NCBI RefSeq assembly: GCF_038396675.1
Contig: NC_088922.1
Span: 5,033,501-5,097,500, forward strand
DNA from: Hydra vulgaris
Lineage: Eukaryota > Cnidaria > Hydrozoa > Anthoathecata > Hydridae
DNA length: 64,000 nucleotides
Direction of reading: 5' to 3'
Positions 15,430-27,224 of the stretch are shown here, piece by piece. The notes under the pieces are model-generated. The model did no database searches, had not been told where the DNA came from, and saw only the letters and a list, made by a program, of their open reading frames with translations. Every line of letters begins with the position of its first letter. The stretch's first letter is position 1. A program made the position numbers and the translations under genes.

Positions 15430-15510
15430 ATATTTTTATATTTATTTATTTTCGGTGCCCTAATATGCTCTTACGGACTAATCACAGAGCACCACATAGT
15501 TATGATAGGT
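15430..15510 (-). mobile_element. SINE 3'-tail fragment
   Basis: The segment GGACTAATCACAGAGCACCA and the flanking GGTGCCC match the 3' tail of the SINEs at 44497-44605 and 55107-55335 in minus orientation. A T-rich stretch to the left corresponds to the A-rich tail. The tRNA-related head is missing. Confidence 0.5.
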
Positions 15511-16599
15511 CATGCATTTTTAGAGTGATCAGATATTTTATTAGCAGTAGCCCAAGGATCAATTTTTATCCCAACTTTTTAAAATATTTTTATAAACGAT
15601 TTATTTTTATTTAGTATTTTTATAAACAATATTTTCTTATTTATTAATACTGAACTGTGCATTTTTGCTGGTGACAACCCACTTTACGATTTTGATGCGA
15701 GTGTGGAAAAAGTTCTGTCTCGTTCGCTAGTGGGAACTAATAAAATGATTCTTGGTTTCAAGTAAACTCTTTGTTTGCAAACCTACACAAAGTCCATCTA
15801 AAATTAGTCAGTATAAAAAAATGTAAGAACTATTTTCTCAAAATAGTAAGTTTAAAAATATTCGATGCTAATAACATGAAGCTACTAGGGTTTAATAAAA
15901 ATAAGAATTTTAAGACAATTTTAATTTTTAAAAACGTCCAACTCTTATGCAGCGCTCTTAATTTGTTTAATTTTACATAATGTCCGTTAGCTTGGTTTTT
16001 TTTTTTAAATATGGCAATAAGTTTGTTAATAAATTTCATCAATAAACCCCTTGTACGGTGCACAAAAGGCACACACAGTGCATCGCTTTAGAGAAGCTAG
16101 ATGGAGAAAAGTCTGAAGTTGATAATATTTTCACAAATACAGTCCCGCATTGGTAAAAAGTTGCAGTTGCAAGAAAACATTCCTGAGCAATGAGTCAAAA
16201 GACCTTAATTTGTTATTTCATTTTTAAAAAAATTTAGTAGCAAATTTACAGAGTTTGTAAAACAATATAACAAGATTTTAAGGAATGAACCACTATATGT
16301 CAGTGATGAATTTTACTTTAGGGATTAGTATTATTTAATTAAATATTTTATTCAAAAGAGAAGCAATATGCATTAGAATATGGTTTCAAAAACTGCGTTA
16401 AAATTGAAAAATCTTTTTTTATTTTTTATTTTTCAACTTATGTAACTTATGTACCAAAGCCAATTTTAAGCCGTGTGTAGCTAAGACCTAAGGTGTACAA
16501 CGATATAAAAATTTTCACCACATCAATTCACAATTTTTTTGTAATTTAATTTTTTTCAGATCATGTGCGCTCTTTTTCAAAAACAGACTTTTTTTAAAA

Positions 16600-17010
16600 A
16601 TGCAAGAAACACAATCAAAATCAAAAAAGTCCTCGTTTATTGGATTTTATTTTACAAAGATTATGTGCTACTGATGTATCTGATGTATCTGAGGTAACAA
16701 GAGATAAAGAGATGTTAAAAGTTTCATGTACGGCATTAAAATTCTTAACAAAACGGTCTGCAGCACATATGATGACGGGTCGTTTTTTAAACTAAAAAAA
16801 GAAGTACTTAGAAGGAGCAGATGTAAAATTTGAAATTAGTATATATCAGCGATATCTTTTTTTATCATCTAGAGAAAATCAAGAACGGCCTAAAAAACTT
16901 TTACAAACTCGTCCTTTATAACCAAAGTACGGAAGGGTAGAATTTAAAAAGCGAACTTAAATTTGAAGTCATACTTCAAATTTCAAGATCTAAAATTAGA
17001 CTTAATCGTA
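16600..17010 (+). pseudogene. Unrecognised coding remnant
   Basis: Two frames joined by one frameshift near 16793 give a continuous protein-like segment. The first part reads SCTALKFLTKRSAAHMMTGR and the second KKKYLEGADVKFEISIYQ, then SSRENQERPKKLLQTRPL. Amino-acid usage is balanced and not repeat-derived, so this is probably transposon or host coding sequence in decay. I do not recognise the family. A (TA)n tract follows. Confidence 0.4.
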
Positions 17011-17060
17011 TGAAAAAAGCGAACTTAAACTCAAGCTATACTTTGAAATCGGCGGTTTAA

Positions 17061-17212
<152 letters not shown>

Positions 17213-17289
17213 CTTTTTTTCTTTCTCTGTTTTAATATAATATAAAATTTTTCAACTTCGTAATATAAAATTTCAATAAATAAAATAAG

Positions 17290-19116
17290 TAAAACAGATA
17301 GGGGCTCAAAGAAAATGAGGATGACAGTACGTTATCGCAATCTTTTCATAGAGCCCCTATAACAAGATTTCAAAAAAATATCGTAATATGTTACAGTATG
17401 CGTAATAAAATTTCAATAAAATATCGTAATAAAACGCGTAATTCGCTAATAAAATTGATAAGCAACCAACAAAAGTGGAAATAAAACAAAAACAGATTTA
17501 TGAGAAATTATTCAAAGTATCATTAAACTTTTAAAGTTTTAAACTTGTTATTAAAGCTTATGGGAGAGATATTGTGATTATAACGATACATGAAAATTAA
17601 ATGCTGGTAGATATTTATTTCGAACACATTCATCATTTTCATATCTTTCAAGGGCTTAGCTTGTTCACGCCTATTTTTTGGGTAAATGATTCTGCAGGCA
17701 CGTTTTTGTAGACTATAAATTTTTTTAATCTTTGCCGCTTGAGTACTTGCCCATGAAATGTTTGCATAGCCGATGAAGCTATGAATTAGCCCAAAGTAGA
17801 TTAATTTAAGACTATTTTTATTGACGTAGGAGCGAACTCGATACATCAAACCTATTATTTTGGTGATTTTTGACTGGATATATATTATACGTGGAAGCCA
17901 GGATAATTTTTCATCAACAATGATTCCTAAGAATCTTATATTGGATTGCTTATTTACTAGTTTATCATTTAGAGATAGGTTAGGCAACTTGAGAGGAAGA
18001 TTTTCTTCTTGTGTTTTTTTGTGAAATAGTATATACTTTGTTTTCTCAGCGTTAAGTGAGAGTTTGTTTGCCTTAAACCAGTTGTTTACTTTACACAGTT
18101 CAATATTCATGTCTGCATATAATTTCTTGATATCATTGTTGGTGAGAAATAAGTTTGTGTCATCTGCAAACATGACCGAATTCATTTTTAAAGATGCATG
18201 ACAAAAGTCATTTATATATATTAGAAAAAGAAGTGGACCAAGAATTGATCCTTGCAGGACTCCACATAAGACATTTAATACAGATTGGACTTTATTTACA
18301 TATTGTTTTCTATTTGTAAGATAGCTTTTAATCCAATAAAAAGTTTTATTTATTATTCCGTAATGCCTTAATTTATCTAAGAGAATGCAATGGTCCACTG
18401 TATCGAATGCTTTTGATAAATCAAGAAACACTCCTAAAGTAAATTTATTATTTAAAACCATTAGTTATTTGATTTACTATTTCAATGATTGCATGCTCTG
18501 TAGAGAGATTTTTTTGAAAGCCAAACTGATTTGGGTAAAAAAAATTGTTTTTAATGAAGTAATCATAGATTCTATTATAAACTACACATTCGAAGGGTTT
18601 TGAAAATACAGAAAGTATTGATATAGGCCTGTAGTTTGTAATGTCAGAATGATCATTACATTTGCATAATGGAATTACTTTTGCCAATTTAAGTACATCC
18701 GGAAATATCCCAGAATTTAAAGAGGGCTTAAGTATATGAATCAGGGGTCTATTAAGACTGTGTTTGTTTGCAATAACTATATCACTAGGTATCTCATCAA
18801 ATCCTGGAGCCTTTTTTTTTTTTAAGGAGGCAAAGGCTGCCTCTAATTCTTCATAGCCTAATTCATAATCAAGCATGGTAACGTTATTCGTGGTTTTAAG
18901 ATAAGTTTTAAATGATACAGATGTTGGTGCAATTTTATTTACAAGATTTGGACCAATATTTGTAAAATATTTATTGAATTCTTCTGAAATTAGTTTTTGA
19001 CAAAATATATCGTTATTTTCAATCACACTTCGTTTAGGAAGAGAAGGTGAAATTAGTTTTTCTCTTCCCATTATGAGATTAATGATGGACCATGTTTTTT
19101 TGCTATCAATTTGCAT
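17290..19116 (-). mobile_element. CR1/jockey-group LINE, reverse transcriptase portion
   Basis: The least damaged LINE in the window, read leftwards. The reverse transcriptase begins near 19116 ([12 protein letters not shown]) and contains NYRPISILSVFSKPFE, NQFGFQKNLSTEHA, then after a one-base frameshift LDLSKAFDTVDH, GVLQGSILGPLLFLIYINDF and the catalytic FADDTNLF. The C-terminal domain IRFLGIIVDEKLSW ... RACRIIYPKN continues to the stop at about 17523. The frameshift lies near 18450-18461 and is the only lesion I see in about 530 codons. The endonuclease is missing, so the copy is 5'-truncated next to a (TA)n tract. It encoded an enzyme for target-primed reverse transcription. Fragments at 57370-58385 and 63495-64000 look like the same clade. 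Confidence 0.88.
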
Positions 19117-19134
19117 TTGTTAATTTGATTACTG

Positions 19135-19275
<141 letters not shown>

Positions 19276-20099
19276 AATTTCAGTACATTTAACCAGTACA
19301 TAAATGTGTGTGTGTCGGCGATAATATTGCAAAATAGCGGCGTATCTTTAGTTATTTTCATTTTAAAAAAAATCTACTTTTAATAGGAGTTAAAATTCAT
19401 TCATTTTTATCAAATTGTTAACTTATTATCAAAGATAAAATAAACACTTTGAACATTTTTAAAAGCGTTTTATATATTTCAACTTTTATTTAGTATTTAC
19501 ATATTATTTATAAGTTATTTACTTTTAAATAAAAATATATACAAAAATATTTTTAAGTTTTAAAAAACGTATTTAAAAAACATTTCAGTAAAGATCTATC
19601 TACATATCGTCGTTATACAAGGGAAATGCATTAAGTCGAAAAACATAATTTTGAGATAATGAACAAATAAGTTTTTGCGTAATAGTTAAAATAATAAGTT
19701 TTTGTGTATTAGTTGAAATAAAAAATCTCAATAAATCATAAATAATTGATTTATTAAATTTGTGTGGTATACCGTAAAAACCTCTAATTCCGGATGGTTT
19801 AGGACTTAAATTGTCATAACTAGCTCAATATAAAGAATTTTGAAATAATTTTTTTGAATAAATAAACTTCATAACAAGACAAATCAAACGATATAAAAAA
19901 TATTATTTTTGCAATATAAATCTTTTATTTTATTTTTAAAAAATATTGTTTTTACCCGGAATTAGGTGTTTACGTCCCTAATTCCAGATGCGTATAAAAA
20001 TACAGAAAAACACATACACAAATAATACTAACATTAAAATAATTATTTTAATCCATTAAAAAAATGAAATTGTTTAATAAAAAAAGAATATATATTATT

Positions 20100-22006
20100 T
20101 TATACACATTCGTTACAAATAAATTCCATGGTTGGACGATAATCAAAGACACATTCAATGCATGACCAGTTTGAACACTGCTCACACTCAAGCCATTGGT
20201 TATCTAAGATATTTGTCCAATTAATTTCGCAAGAATAACATAGAAGATCATCAGATACTAAAATGTTATTTGAAGCTTGAGGAAAATAAGAGTCTTCTAA
20301 TTGATTCTTTGTCTTTATACCTTTTTTACCTGGTATTTTAGACGACTGACGTTGTCTCAACTTTTTTTTTTTCTTCTCTTTTCTGTGCATTTTTCGCTTT
20401 TTGAGTGGCAGTGGAAATCTTTTTTTGTTCTCTAGTAAATTTCTTTGCAGCTTGTTCATCTAATTTTTGTTTTTTTGATGCTTTTTCAGCTTCATCGTGA
20501 GCTATGGCATCCGCCGAAGTCATATTATAATTAGCTGGTCGCTTTATTCTCTCACTTTTTTCAACTCTTTTATTTAGAGTTGGTGTCAATTGATCTCGAA
20601 GTATATCTAACACTGATTTGTTTATATCTTTGCCTACTTGTTGAACAGAATTATTTAAAGTAGCAAAGCTTTTAAGCAAAAATTCACGATTTGACATTCT
20701 TGACGATGTGTTAGGTGTATTGGTAGCATTTCCCATAACTAATGGACTAGATACTGTTGAAGAATCAAATAAATTTTCAATATTGTTGTTTTCGACAGCT
20801 TGAAACACAGCACCAATGGAATTTTTTTTAGAAGAAATTTGCGAACGATCGAGTGGAAATATACCAGTATTTTTAAAACCACTCCGTGCATTTTCAGGTT
20901 TAAACCCACCATTTTGGATGAGATCCTTAAACATGGCCGGAAAATGTCGATTAGTCAGGCTTTGAAAGTAATTTTTAGTCAAACAACATTCGACAATTCT
21001 CTTCCAAGCGCCTTTTACTGTTTTAAAAACGCCAACATCTAGTGGCTGTAAAAAATGGCTGGTATGAGCCGGCAAACGCCAAAGTAAAATAGAATTTTCT
21101 AAAGCTTTTTTTTCAACTCTAAGCTCATATGTGAAGCACGGCCATCAAGTATTAGAACTTTAAATCCTGAAAGTTTGTTTGCGTGAGGCAAAAAAACTGT
21201 TTTAAACCACGACAAAAAATGTTCGGATTCCATCCAGCCTGAACTACTATTGTTGTAATAAACATTCTGGACACCGCCTTTGCACCAGTCTTTCATAACA
21301 TGTTTGTTTTTATAAATTATTTGATGAGGTAAATAATTACCGAATGCGTCACAATAAGTCAAGATTGTCGTCATTTGCTTTTCATTCGATGGTGCTAGCT
21401 TTTTAGGGTTTTTTGTTCCTTTTGTACAAATAATTTTGACTTTGCCTTGATCAAATTGCAAACCAGACTCATCACAGTTAAATATTTGAAACGGCTTATC
21501 GCCTAAATTATGTTCATTATATGCTACTGCTAATTGCTCAAACCAATTGTCAATTATAGCTGGTTGTGTGGCCACAGCTCTAATAGTTTGCATACCGCTT
21601 ACTTTTCTTGGGCAAATTTCTTGACGATACTTATTCATGAAACCGGAGTAAAATTCATGAAACCGGAGTACCATTTTCTAGTCGGTTTGCCGTCTTTGAA
21701 TAGACTACGTTGGTTTGATTCTTTTAAATAGTTTTCAACAACAATAAACACGTCTTTTCTATTCAAGCCGAAGCCTATCTCACTCATAAATTTTAATAAA
21801 TCAACAATAATAGCTTTAGTGATGTTGCTCATCTTTCTTGGCGCTCCTCGATTATTAGATGATCCTTTTGTTTTGTCAAAAAGTGTAGATTTTGCCACAT
21901 TATAACACTTAGCAGCTTGTACGTATGACATTTTTTTTTCAGTAATAGCTTGAATAGCTAGCTGGATTCGACTCTCTTGCTCTTCTTTTTGTTTAAAATT
22001 ATCCAT
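20100..22006 (-). pseudogene. pogo transposase with C-terminal PHD-like zinc finger
   Basis: Would catalyse cut-and-paste transposition of the surrounding element. The N-terminus (MDNFKQKEEQESRIQLAIQA) carries a psq-type helix-turn-helix (SYVQAAKCYNVAKSTLFDK) and a CENP-B-like second DNA-binding region ending GKPTRKWYSGF. The DDE_1 domain follows: FNCDESGLQ (first Asp), LILDGRASHMSLEL (second Asp) and the downstream PAHTSHFLQPLDVGVFK block. The last 50 residues have Cys pairs CYSC...CEQCSNWSCIEC...CNEC in a PHD-like pattern. Three lesions break the frame. A duplicated segment TTCATGAAACCGGAGTA near 21634-21668 repeats YSGFMN. One-base changes occur in A-runs near 21110 and 20365. The A-run lesions could be assembly errors. 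Restored length would be about 600 residues, normal for the family. Confidence 0.85.
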
Positions 22007-22113
22007 ATTCTTTAATACAGTAATACAATTAACACAAATGCGTTAACTTTATGGATGCTAAAAAAAATAGCTGTATCTGGATTAGTGTCAATTATTTTTT
22101 TCCTGGTGGCTGA

Positions 22114-22180
22114 TTTATTTTTTATTACTTTCATGAACATAATATATTATATTATGTGCATGAAAGTGATAAAAAATAAA
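22114..22180. repeat. Inverted repeat within pogo 5' subterminal region
   Basis: Arms 22114-22146 and 22148-22180 match at 31 of 33 complementary positions with a one-base spacer. Confidence 0.85.
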
Positions 22181-22691
22181 ATAGCTAATTATAATTAACT
22201 CTATCCGGGACTCAAAAGTGTATTTTCTTATTGCTGCTGGCTAATTTGTTTATTATTTTTTTTAGGTACATAAAATAATAATTACCTCTATCCGGAATTA
22301 GGCGTCTTTTTCTTTTGGCTGGTTACAAATTTGTTTTTCATTTTTTTCAATTATTTCAAAAGGTAATTTAATTTTTTTTTTGGCTAAAATAATCAGCATA
22401 AAATTCTGCACAAAACAGTGTTTTTACTTTTTTAATTTTTTTGTTGCAAGTCAAAGTTATTTTTTTCCTTTTTTTTGTTTTTTTAGTTATGAGAGATTTC
22501 AAATTGAAATCTTTCATGATTGCATTAGTTAATATAATTTTTTTTTTTATATTTTTCGATTTATCTGGTAAAGACGTTTATTAATTAAAAAAAATTATTC
22601 ATAAATTCATTATATTAAGGGAGTTATGAAACCTTTTATTAAAACCATCCGGAATTAGGTTACATCCGGAATTATGGGTTTTTACGGTATA

Positions 22692-24600
22692 GAAAACTTG
22701 TGTTCAACTATTTTAACATCAAAAACAAACAAAAAAAAACAAAAAATTAGGTTAAGCTACCGGGAAGTGTGTTTTAAAACTGCATATTTATGGTCAATTT
22801 TTCGTAACTAATTTTTACCCTAACCACAGAAAAGTTAGCAATTTACGAGCTTTGCTATTTAATCATGGCAGAGTCAATATCCTCAAGAACTAGAAAAAGG
22901 AGTGGATCAAAGCTTTCGGAATATATAGGTTCTGGAAAAGATATTTTTGTATCGGAGTTACCAACACTAAGAGATCTTCTTAGATATGGTCTGTTTTTGC
23001 AAGAAAGAAACAATAGAAACAAAAGAAATTATCCGATAAAATCTTTAATGAACGATGTTTACTCAAAGTTAATTAGTAAATGGATCCACGCCAATGCTTT
23101 ATTTGTATATCCTGTAATACATATTGAACATTATATTACTGCAACATTGGTGAATGATTGGAATGCAGCCAACTTGGTTGCTAGGGGAAAAGCAAGCGTA
23201 AAGGATAAAGATAGATTTGCAGTCTCTTTCTATAGAGTTTAATACTCAATGCAGGTCTAGCATTATTGATTGCATTTTTTTTTGATGGCAGAATTGATAA
23301 TATAAATGTTCAATTAGTAGTCGAAGGTTCGTCTAAATATTATCCTGTTACAATCAAAAAGGATCATTATACAGTATGTCAAGAGCCCGGAGGAAGATAT
23401 CTTTTCCATTTCACACCTGAAAAGGCACAAAAACATGTGAAACACGCTGAAGTATTTCCTCAAAATATATATGAATTTTTGAAAAATAATGGTACCAATA
23501 AAAGCTTAAAAGCGATTGGTGGTGATTCTACTAGTGTTAACACAGGATGGTCAGGCGGAGCAATACATTGGCTGGAAGTGAAATTAGGAAGAATGCTAAA
23601 CTGACTGGTTTGCGCACTCCATACAAATGAACTTCCTTTGCCTAATCTAAAAACTACTCTTGATAGAGAGACTCTGAGCAGCAACAAATGGAGAGGCAGT
23701 ATTGGAAAATTATTAAATGACGCAACTGCTCTGGAAATTAATCCATCCTTTGAAAAAATTGATGTCGGATATCCGCTTATTACTCTAAAGGACGAAGTAA
23801 TAAAAAATTTATCCTCCGATCAGTTTTATGGATATAAAATAGTCTCTGCTATTAGAAGTGTAGGAATACCCGCAGACTTGGCTTTACTTAAAATTGAGCC
23901 ACTTAATCATTCCAGATGGTTGACAGCTGCCAACAGACTTTGTAGAGTTTGAGTCTCAAAACATGAGTTAGAAGGCAAGAATTTAAAAAACTTAAAATTA
24001 ATAATTGAGTTCATTGTTGGAGTTTACATGCCTATGTGGTTTAAAATTAAAGTCGAACACTGGTTTACTGAAGGACCGAGACATATTCTTTACCAGCTTA
24101 ACCTTCTGAAACATCAATCAAGTGGAGTACTATAAATTTTTATGCCAACCGTTCGATATTCAGCGTGGTATGCTTTCTCTGAGTCCATCATACAGACCAT
24201 GCTCTACTCGGAGAATGTAGAGGAAAGAAAGACCGCTATAGAGTTAATTGTAAAAATCAAAGGTCCTGGTAATGAAAAACTTCAAACTGGTGATAAAAAT
24301 GTAAGAGCTAGAATAACTCCAGAAATAAAACCAGATGCAACAACGTTTATACAGCTAATCGACTGGAATATCTCATATGAGCCTATTCTTACTTGTGATA
24401 TGACAACAGAAGAAGTAAAACAGATAATATTTCAGCCTATGAATGTTCCGAATTGGCCTTGTCACGGGCAGTCAATTAAAAGACGAGTTTAACAGGTAAC
24501 ATAAGCAGCAATCAAAGTTTATTCTCATGAAAAAAGAAATGGTTTTATAAGAGGACAGGACTTATCAAGACAATTGATGTCTAATAATTGATCAAAGAAA
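22692..24600 (+). pseudogene. Uncharacterised transposase-like gene, copy 1
   Basis: Starts at 22865 with MAESISSRTRKRSGSKLSEY and continues through several frames. DNW-type text VNDWNAANLVARGKASVKDK is followed by a premature stop. The copy at 38.2-38.5 kb continues here with a Cys-rich segment, so this copy appears to have lost it. Then come IGGDSTSVNTGWSGG and a C-x-x-H box (CALHTNELPLP, across a stop) near 23506-23640, arranged like the second Asp and CxxH of hAT transposases. Later segments are GDKNVRARITPEIKPDATTF, LIDWNISYEPILTCDMTTEE and NVPNWPCHGQSIKRRV near 24460. The last box is characteristic of a widespread uncharacterised family in cnidarians and insects (C-H-x-Q-x-(V/I)-(E/K)-R). 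At least four stops or frameshifts are present. The left side abuts the pogo element. The 5' flank (TATAGAAAACTTGTGTTCAA) matches the copy at 37390-38940. Confidence 0.6.
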
Positions 24601-25274
24601 GATTTGATTTTAATGACAAAAATAAAAGAAATGTAACTTTTATTTTGTTAAAAAAATTATAATTTAAAATTAAAAAGTCTTTTTTTATTAAATTAATAAC
24701 TAAATGATAGATAAATGATTATAAACGGAAACTATTATAAGCGTTTAAATAGTAATAATAAAAAAAATAATTAAAAAAAAAAATTTAAGCCGACAAAAAT
24801 ATACAACCACAAGTAAATATCTACTATTCTTGAAAGAAATTTTCCGGAAATTGAGGTGAATCCCTAATCACGATTCCCAATAGCTTAATCATATTTGATG
24901 TTTAAATCTAAGCTTTTTTAGTTAAATTATATATAAATAAAAGTTTTTGGAATACAGAGTTTTCAATCCGGAAGAAAAAAATAGTATGACACACACTATA
25001 CAACAGCATTGTAAAGTTTCGCGCATGCGCATAGAGTTTATTGCGTTTTATGTATTTTTTGGACCGATAAAAAACTTTATTGCATCCTTTTGTATGAAGC
25101 TATGGCTGGCCGTGGAGGAATTGATCTAGTAAGTGCTTTAACGTGTTTACTTCTGAAAATCATGGATGACCTTGACATAAATAGGTTCATACTTTGGTTC
25201 ATGTATACCACAAAACCGTAATAGTTTCATGTCATCAGCTTTGCGTAAATTTATTATTTGATACTAACAAATAA

Positions 25275-25760
25275 ATGTAATTAAGCAGAAGTTCTACGAG
25301 CATGGTCACTCCAGCATTCAAAAATACGATAACAGTCATTGTCAAATTGAAAAGTCTCTCTCTCCTGCAGAAATATTTCACTTGGACTAGTTTCCATTAA
25401 AAATGTAAACCGTAAAAAACCATTTTCTGTTTACCAAATACATTTAGTTGCTGTAAAGAATTTTTCTTTTGTTGCTGGATTGCCAAGTTATAAGTTAGTG
25501 CCTTATACAAGAGTTAAAAATCTTGTTTATCGAAATGGACTACCATACCATGTTTTTTTATAACCTCGTTTCCAGATAATTATTTACAAGCTCGTATAAA
25601 TAAGTCTGTCAAGCGAGCAGCATCAAACATGATTCCAAAACCATTAGACAACTATGCCAATGCCTACGTTTTACAAAGCATTAATAAAGTGAACATTTAC
25701 AAAGCATTAGTAAAGTCAGCATTTTTATATATGACTTTCTCTGTTATTTACTTTTGAATT
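25275..25760 (+). pseudogene. Unrecognised transposase-like remnant
   Basis: Consecutive frames read YEHGHSSIQKYDNSHCQIEK near 25300, then FSVYQIHLVAVKNFSFVAGL and YTRVKNLVYRNGLPYHVF (25420-25560), then after a frameshift in a T-run SFPDNYLQARINKSVKRAAS and IPKPLDNYANAYVLQSINK. The G-H-S-x-x-x-x-x-D-x-x-H-x-x-I-E pattern recalls a DDE-type transposase-like family, but I cannot name it. The segment is broken by stops. Confidence 0.4.
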
Positions 25761-26133
25761 GATATATAACACATATAACTATTATTATTTTAAAACCTTC
25801 ATAAAATGCTTTGTTTAGCTTATTATTTATAGTAATTTTTAATAAAAATTTAAACTATTTTACTGGATACACAGGTATAAGAAAAAAAAGTCAAGTTCAT
25901 CTTGCATGGTGTTTGTAATCAGATTAGTTTAATCGTTGAGTTAATATCTGTAATACTTAAATAATTGAAAGAAAACTTTAAAATGCTATTTCTTAAATAA
26001 ATTTTTTTTAGCATATCTCTTTCCTATACCCTATATATATTACTCTTTCTTAACATTTAGCAAAATTTTCTAAATCAGACGTCTTATGCTTTTCATAGCC
26101 AGCGCGAACAGGTATCAAATAAAATTGTAAGAA

Positions 26134-26317
26134 CAGTGATGTAGTTTGAGGGTCTGAGGTACCCCCAAAATAAATAACCCTTATTAGGGCTCAAAAAAAC
26201 TTTTATTTTTAGGCAAAAACAAAAAATCTTCTTTTATTTTAAAAAGAGTTCCCATAGATTTGCTGGGCCCCCACCAACCCTAAATTAGGAGCGTGGTGGT
26301 ACCTAACAACTGCACTG
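26134..26317. mobile_element. hAT-type MITE, 184 bp
   Basis: Starts CAGTGATGTAG and ends CAACTGCACTG, sharing the terminal CAGTG in inverted orientation. It is flanked by 8-bp near-identical sequences TGTAAGAA (26126-26133) and CGTAAGAA (26318-26325), as expected for the 8-bp target duplication of hAT elements. It is GC-richer than its surroundings and has no coding capacity. Confidence 0.6.
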
Positions 26318-26319
26318 CG

Positions 26320-27224
26320 TAAGAAGAATGGCTAGAACAAAATTTTATCAATTTTTAACGTCGTTGTTAAAAAACGTAACTAATATTTTATATACAAGAT
26401 GTAACAAAGTAACATTTTTGTATTTTACAAAATGCCAAAGTTATTTTGTTTTATTTCCAAAATAAGGGCTTAAGAGTAATTTTTATAAGTTTTTTTTTAT
26501 CTAAAACAGAACAACGGAACAATCTTACATTTAAAGATAAACTTTAACTTCTAAATAATTCAATTTAGCAGCAAACAAACTTTAACTTTGACATTCTCTC
26601 AGTTTGCAAAAACATGGACTTATAACAAGATAATTTTAACGACGCGACTTGTTAGATTAAAAAACATGGACTTATAACAAGATAATTTTAACGACTTGTT
26701 AGATTAAAAAAATGCATATTCTTTTAATATTCTAATTGTGTGTAATAATTAGAACAATTATCTTCACCAACCATTGTAATGCTAATCCTTTAAAAGGATT
26801 ACATATATAATCACACGATTCACTGATTATTTATCATTATTAATATACTTAGATTTACTAACTTATCATTATCAATATTTATTAAAACTGCAGACATATT
26901 TACTTTTTGATCTTAATTTCATCAGTATCCAAATGACAGTCATTGTGCAACTATTGCAAGTCATCAGACATATTCTAAAAATATGCTACAAAATAATATA
27001 AAAACTAAAAATATCATAATTACTATAAATATCATTTAAGAATATTGTTTTGGTCTACTAACTTGGAACTTTGAAAAATCATCAAATTTTTTAGACTAGA
27101 GGATTTGTTATTTAATAATTTTCTCATTTGAATAATCTAAATATTAATACGCTAATGAATATTAATACGTCTAATGTTCGTGTTGTTAATGTCGGTTCTG
27201 TATTCTGTAAAATACACCATTTCT
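26320..27224. other. Non-coding flank upstream of the micro-exon gene
   Basis: AT-rich, with the tandem duplication above and no gene I can support. An ATG at 27174 opens a short hydrophobic frame (MFVLLMSVLYS) followed by GTAAAA, but its phase does not fit the downstream exons. Confidence 0.4.
26608..26710. repeat. Tandem duplication of about 50 bp
   Basis: AAAACATGGACTTATAACAA and the following 30 bases occur twice in a row. The first copy has an extra GCGAC insertion. Confidence 0.9.

Larger units (their letters stand above)
13850..16000 (+). mobile_element. Strongly degraded LINE, plus strand
   Basis: A ghost non-LTR retrotransposon. In order on the plus strand I see NLIIIGNFNIQPCEK (endonuclease GDFN motif) near 14150 and ELFQSYQYFNLI. 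Fragments comparable to FP..LKLA...P.F.. follow near 15200. VAQGSIFIPTF.NIFINDLF near 15550 matches the reverse transcriptase motif PQGS.LGP..F..YINDL, and FAGDNPLYDFDASVEKV near 15665 matches the position of FADDT. The catalytic YADD box is degraded to AGD and stops are frequent. A SINE fragment and a small MITE are inserted in it. A short repeat of CCACYRTAGTG...AGACTCATTTACAAA occurs about four times near 14790-14880. Confidence 0.55.
19770..22689. mobile_element. pogo-type (Tc1/mariner superfamily) DNA transposon
   Basis: A 2.9-kb element with inverted ends TACCGTAAAAACC (19770-19782 and, reversed, 22677-22689), flanked on both sides by TA (19768-19769, 22690-22691), the target duplication expected for this superfamily. 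Behind the ends, copies of ATCCGGAATTAG in either orientation recur at 19784-19797, 19955-19966, 19977-19990 (variant), 22290-22302, 22648-22659 and 22664-22675, so subterminal sequence repeats the end motif. A pogo transposase on the minus strand fills the middle. The unit is nearly intact apart from three coding lesions. Confidence 0.88.

Noticed and set aside
27174..27206. MFVLLMSVLYS followed by GTAAAA as a signal-peptide first exon of the micro-exon gene
   Set aside because: It ends in phase 0, whereas the downstream exons need a phase-1 junction, so it cannot be joined in frame.
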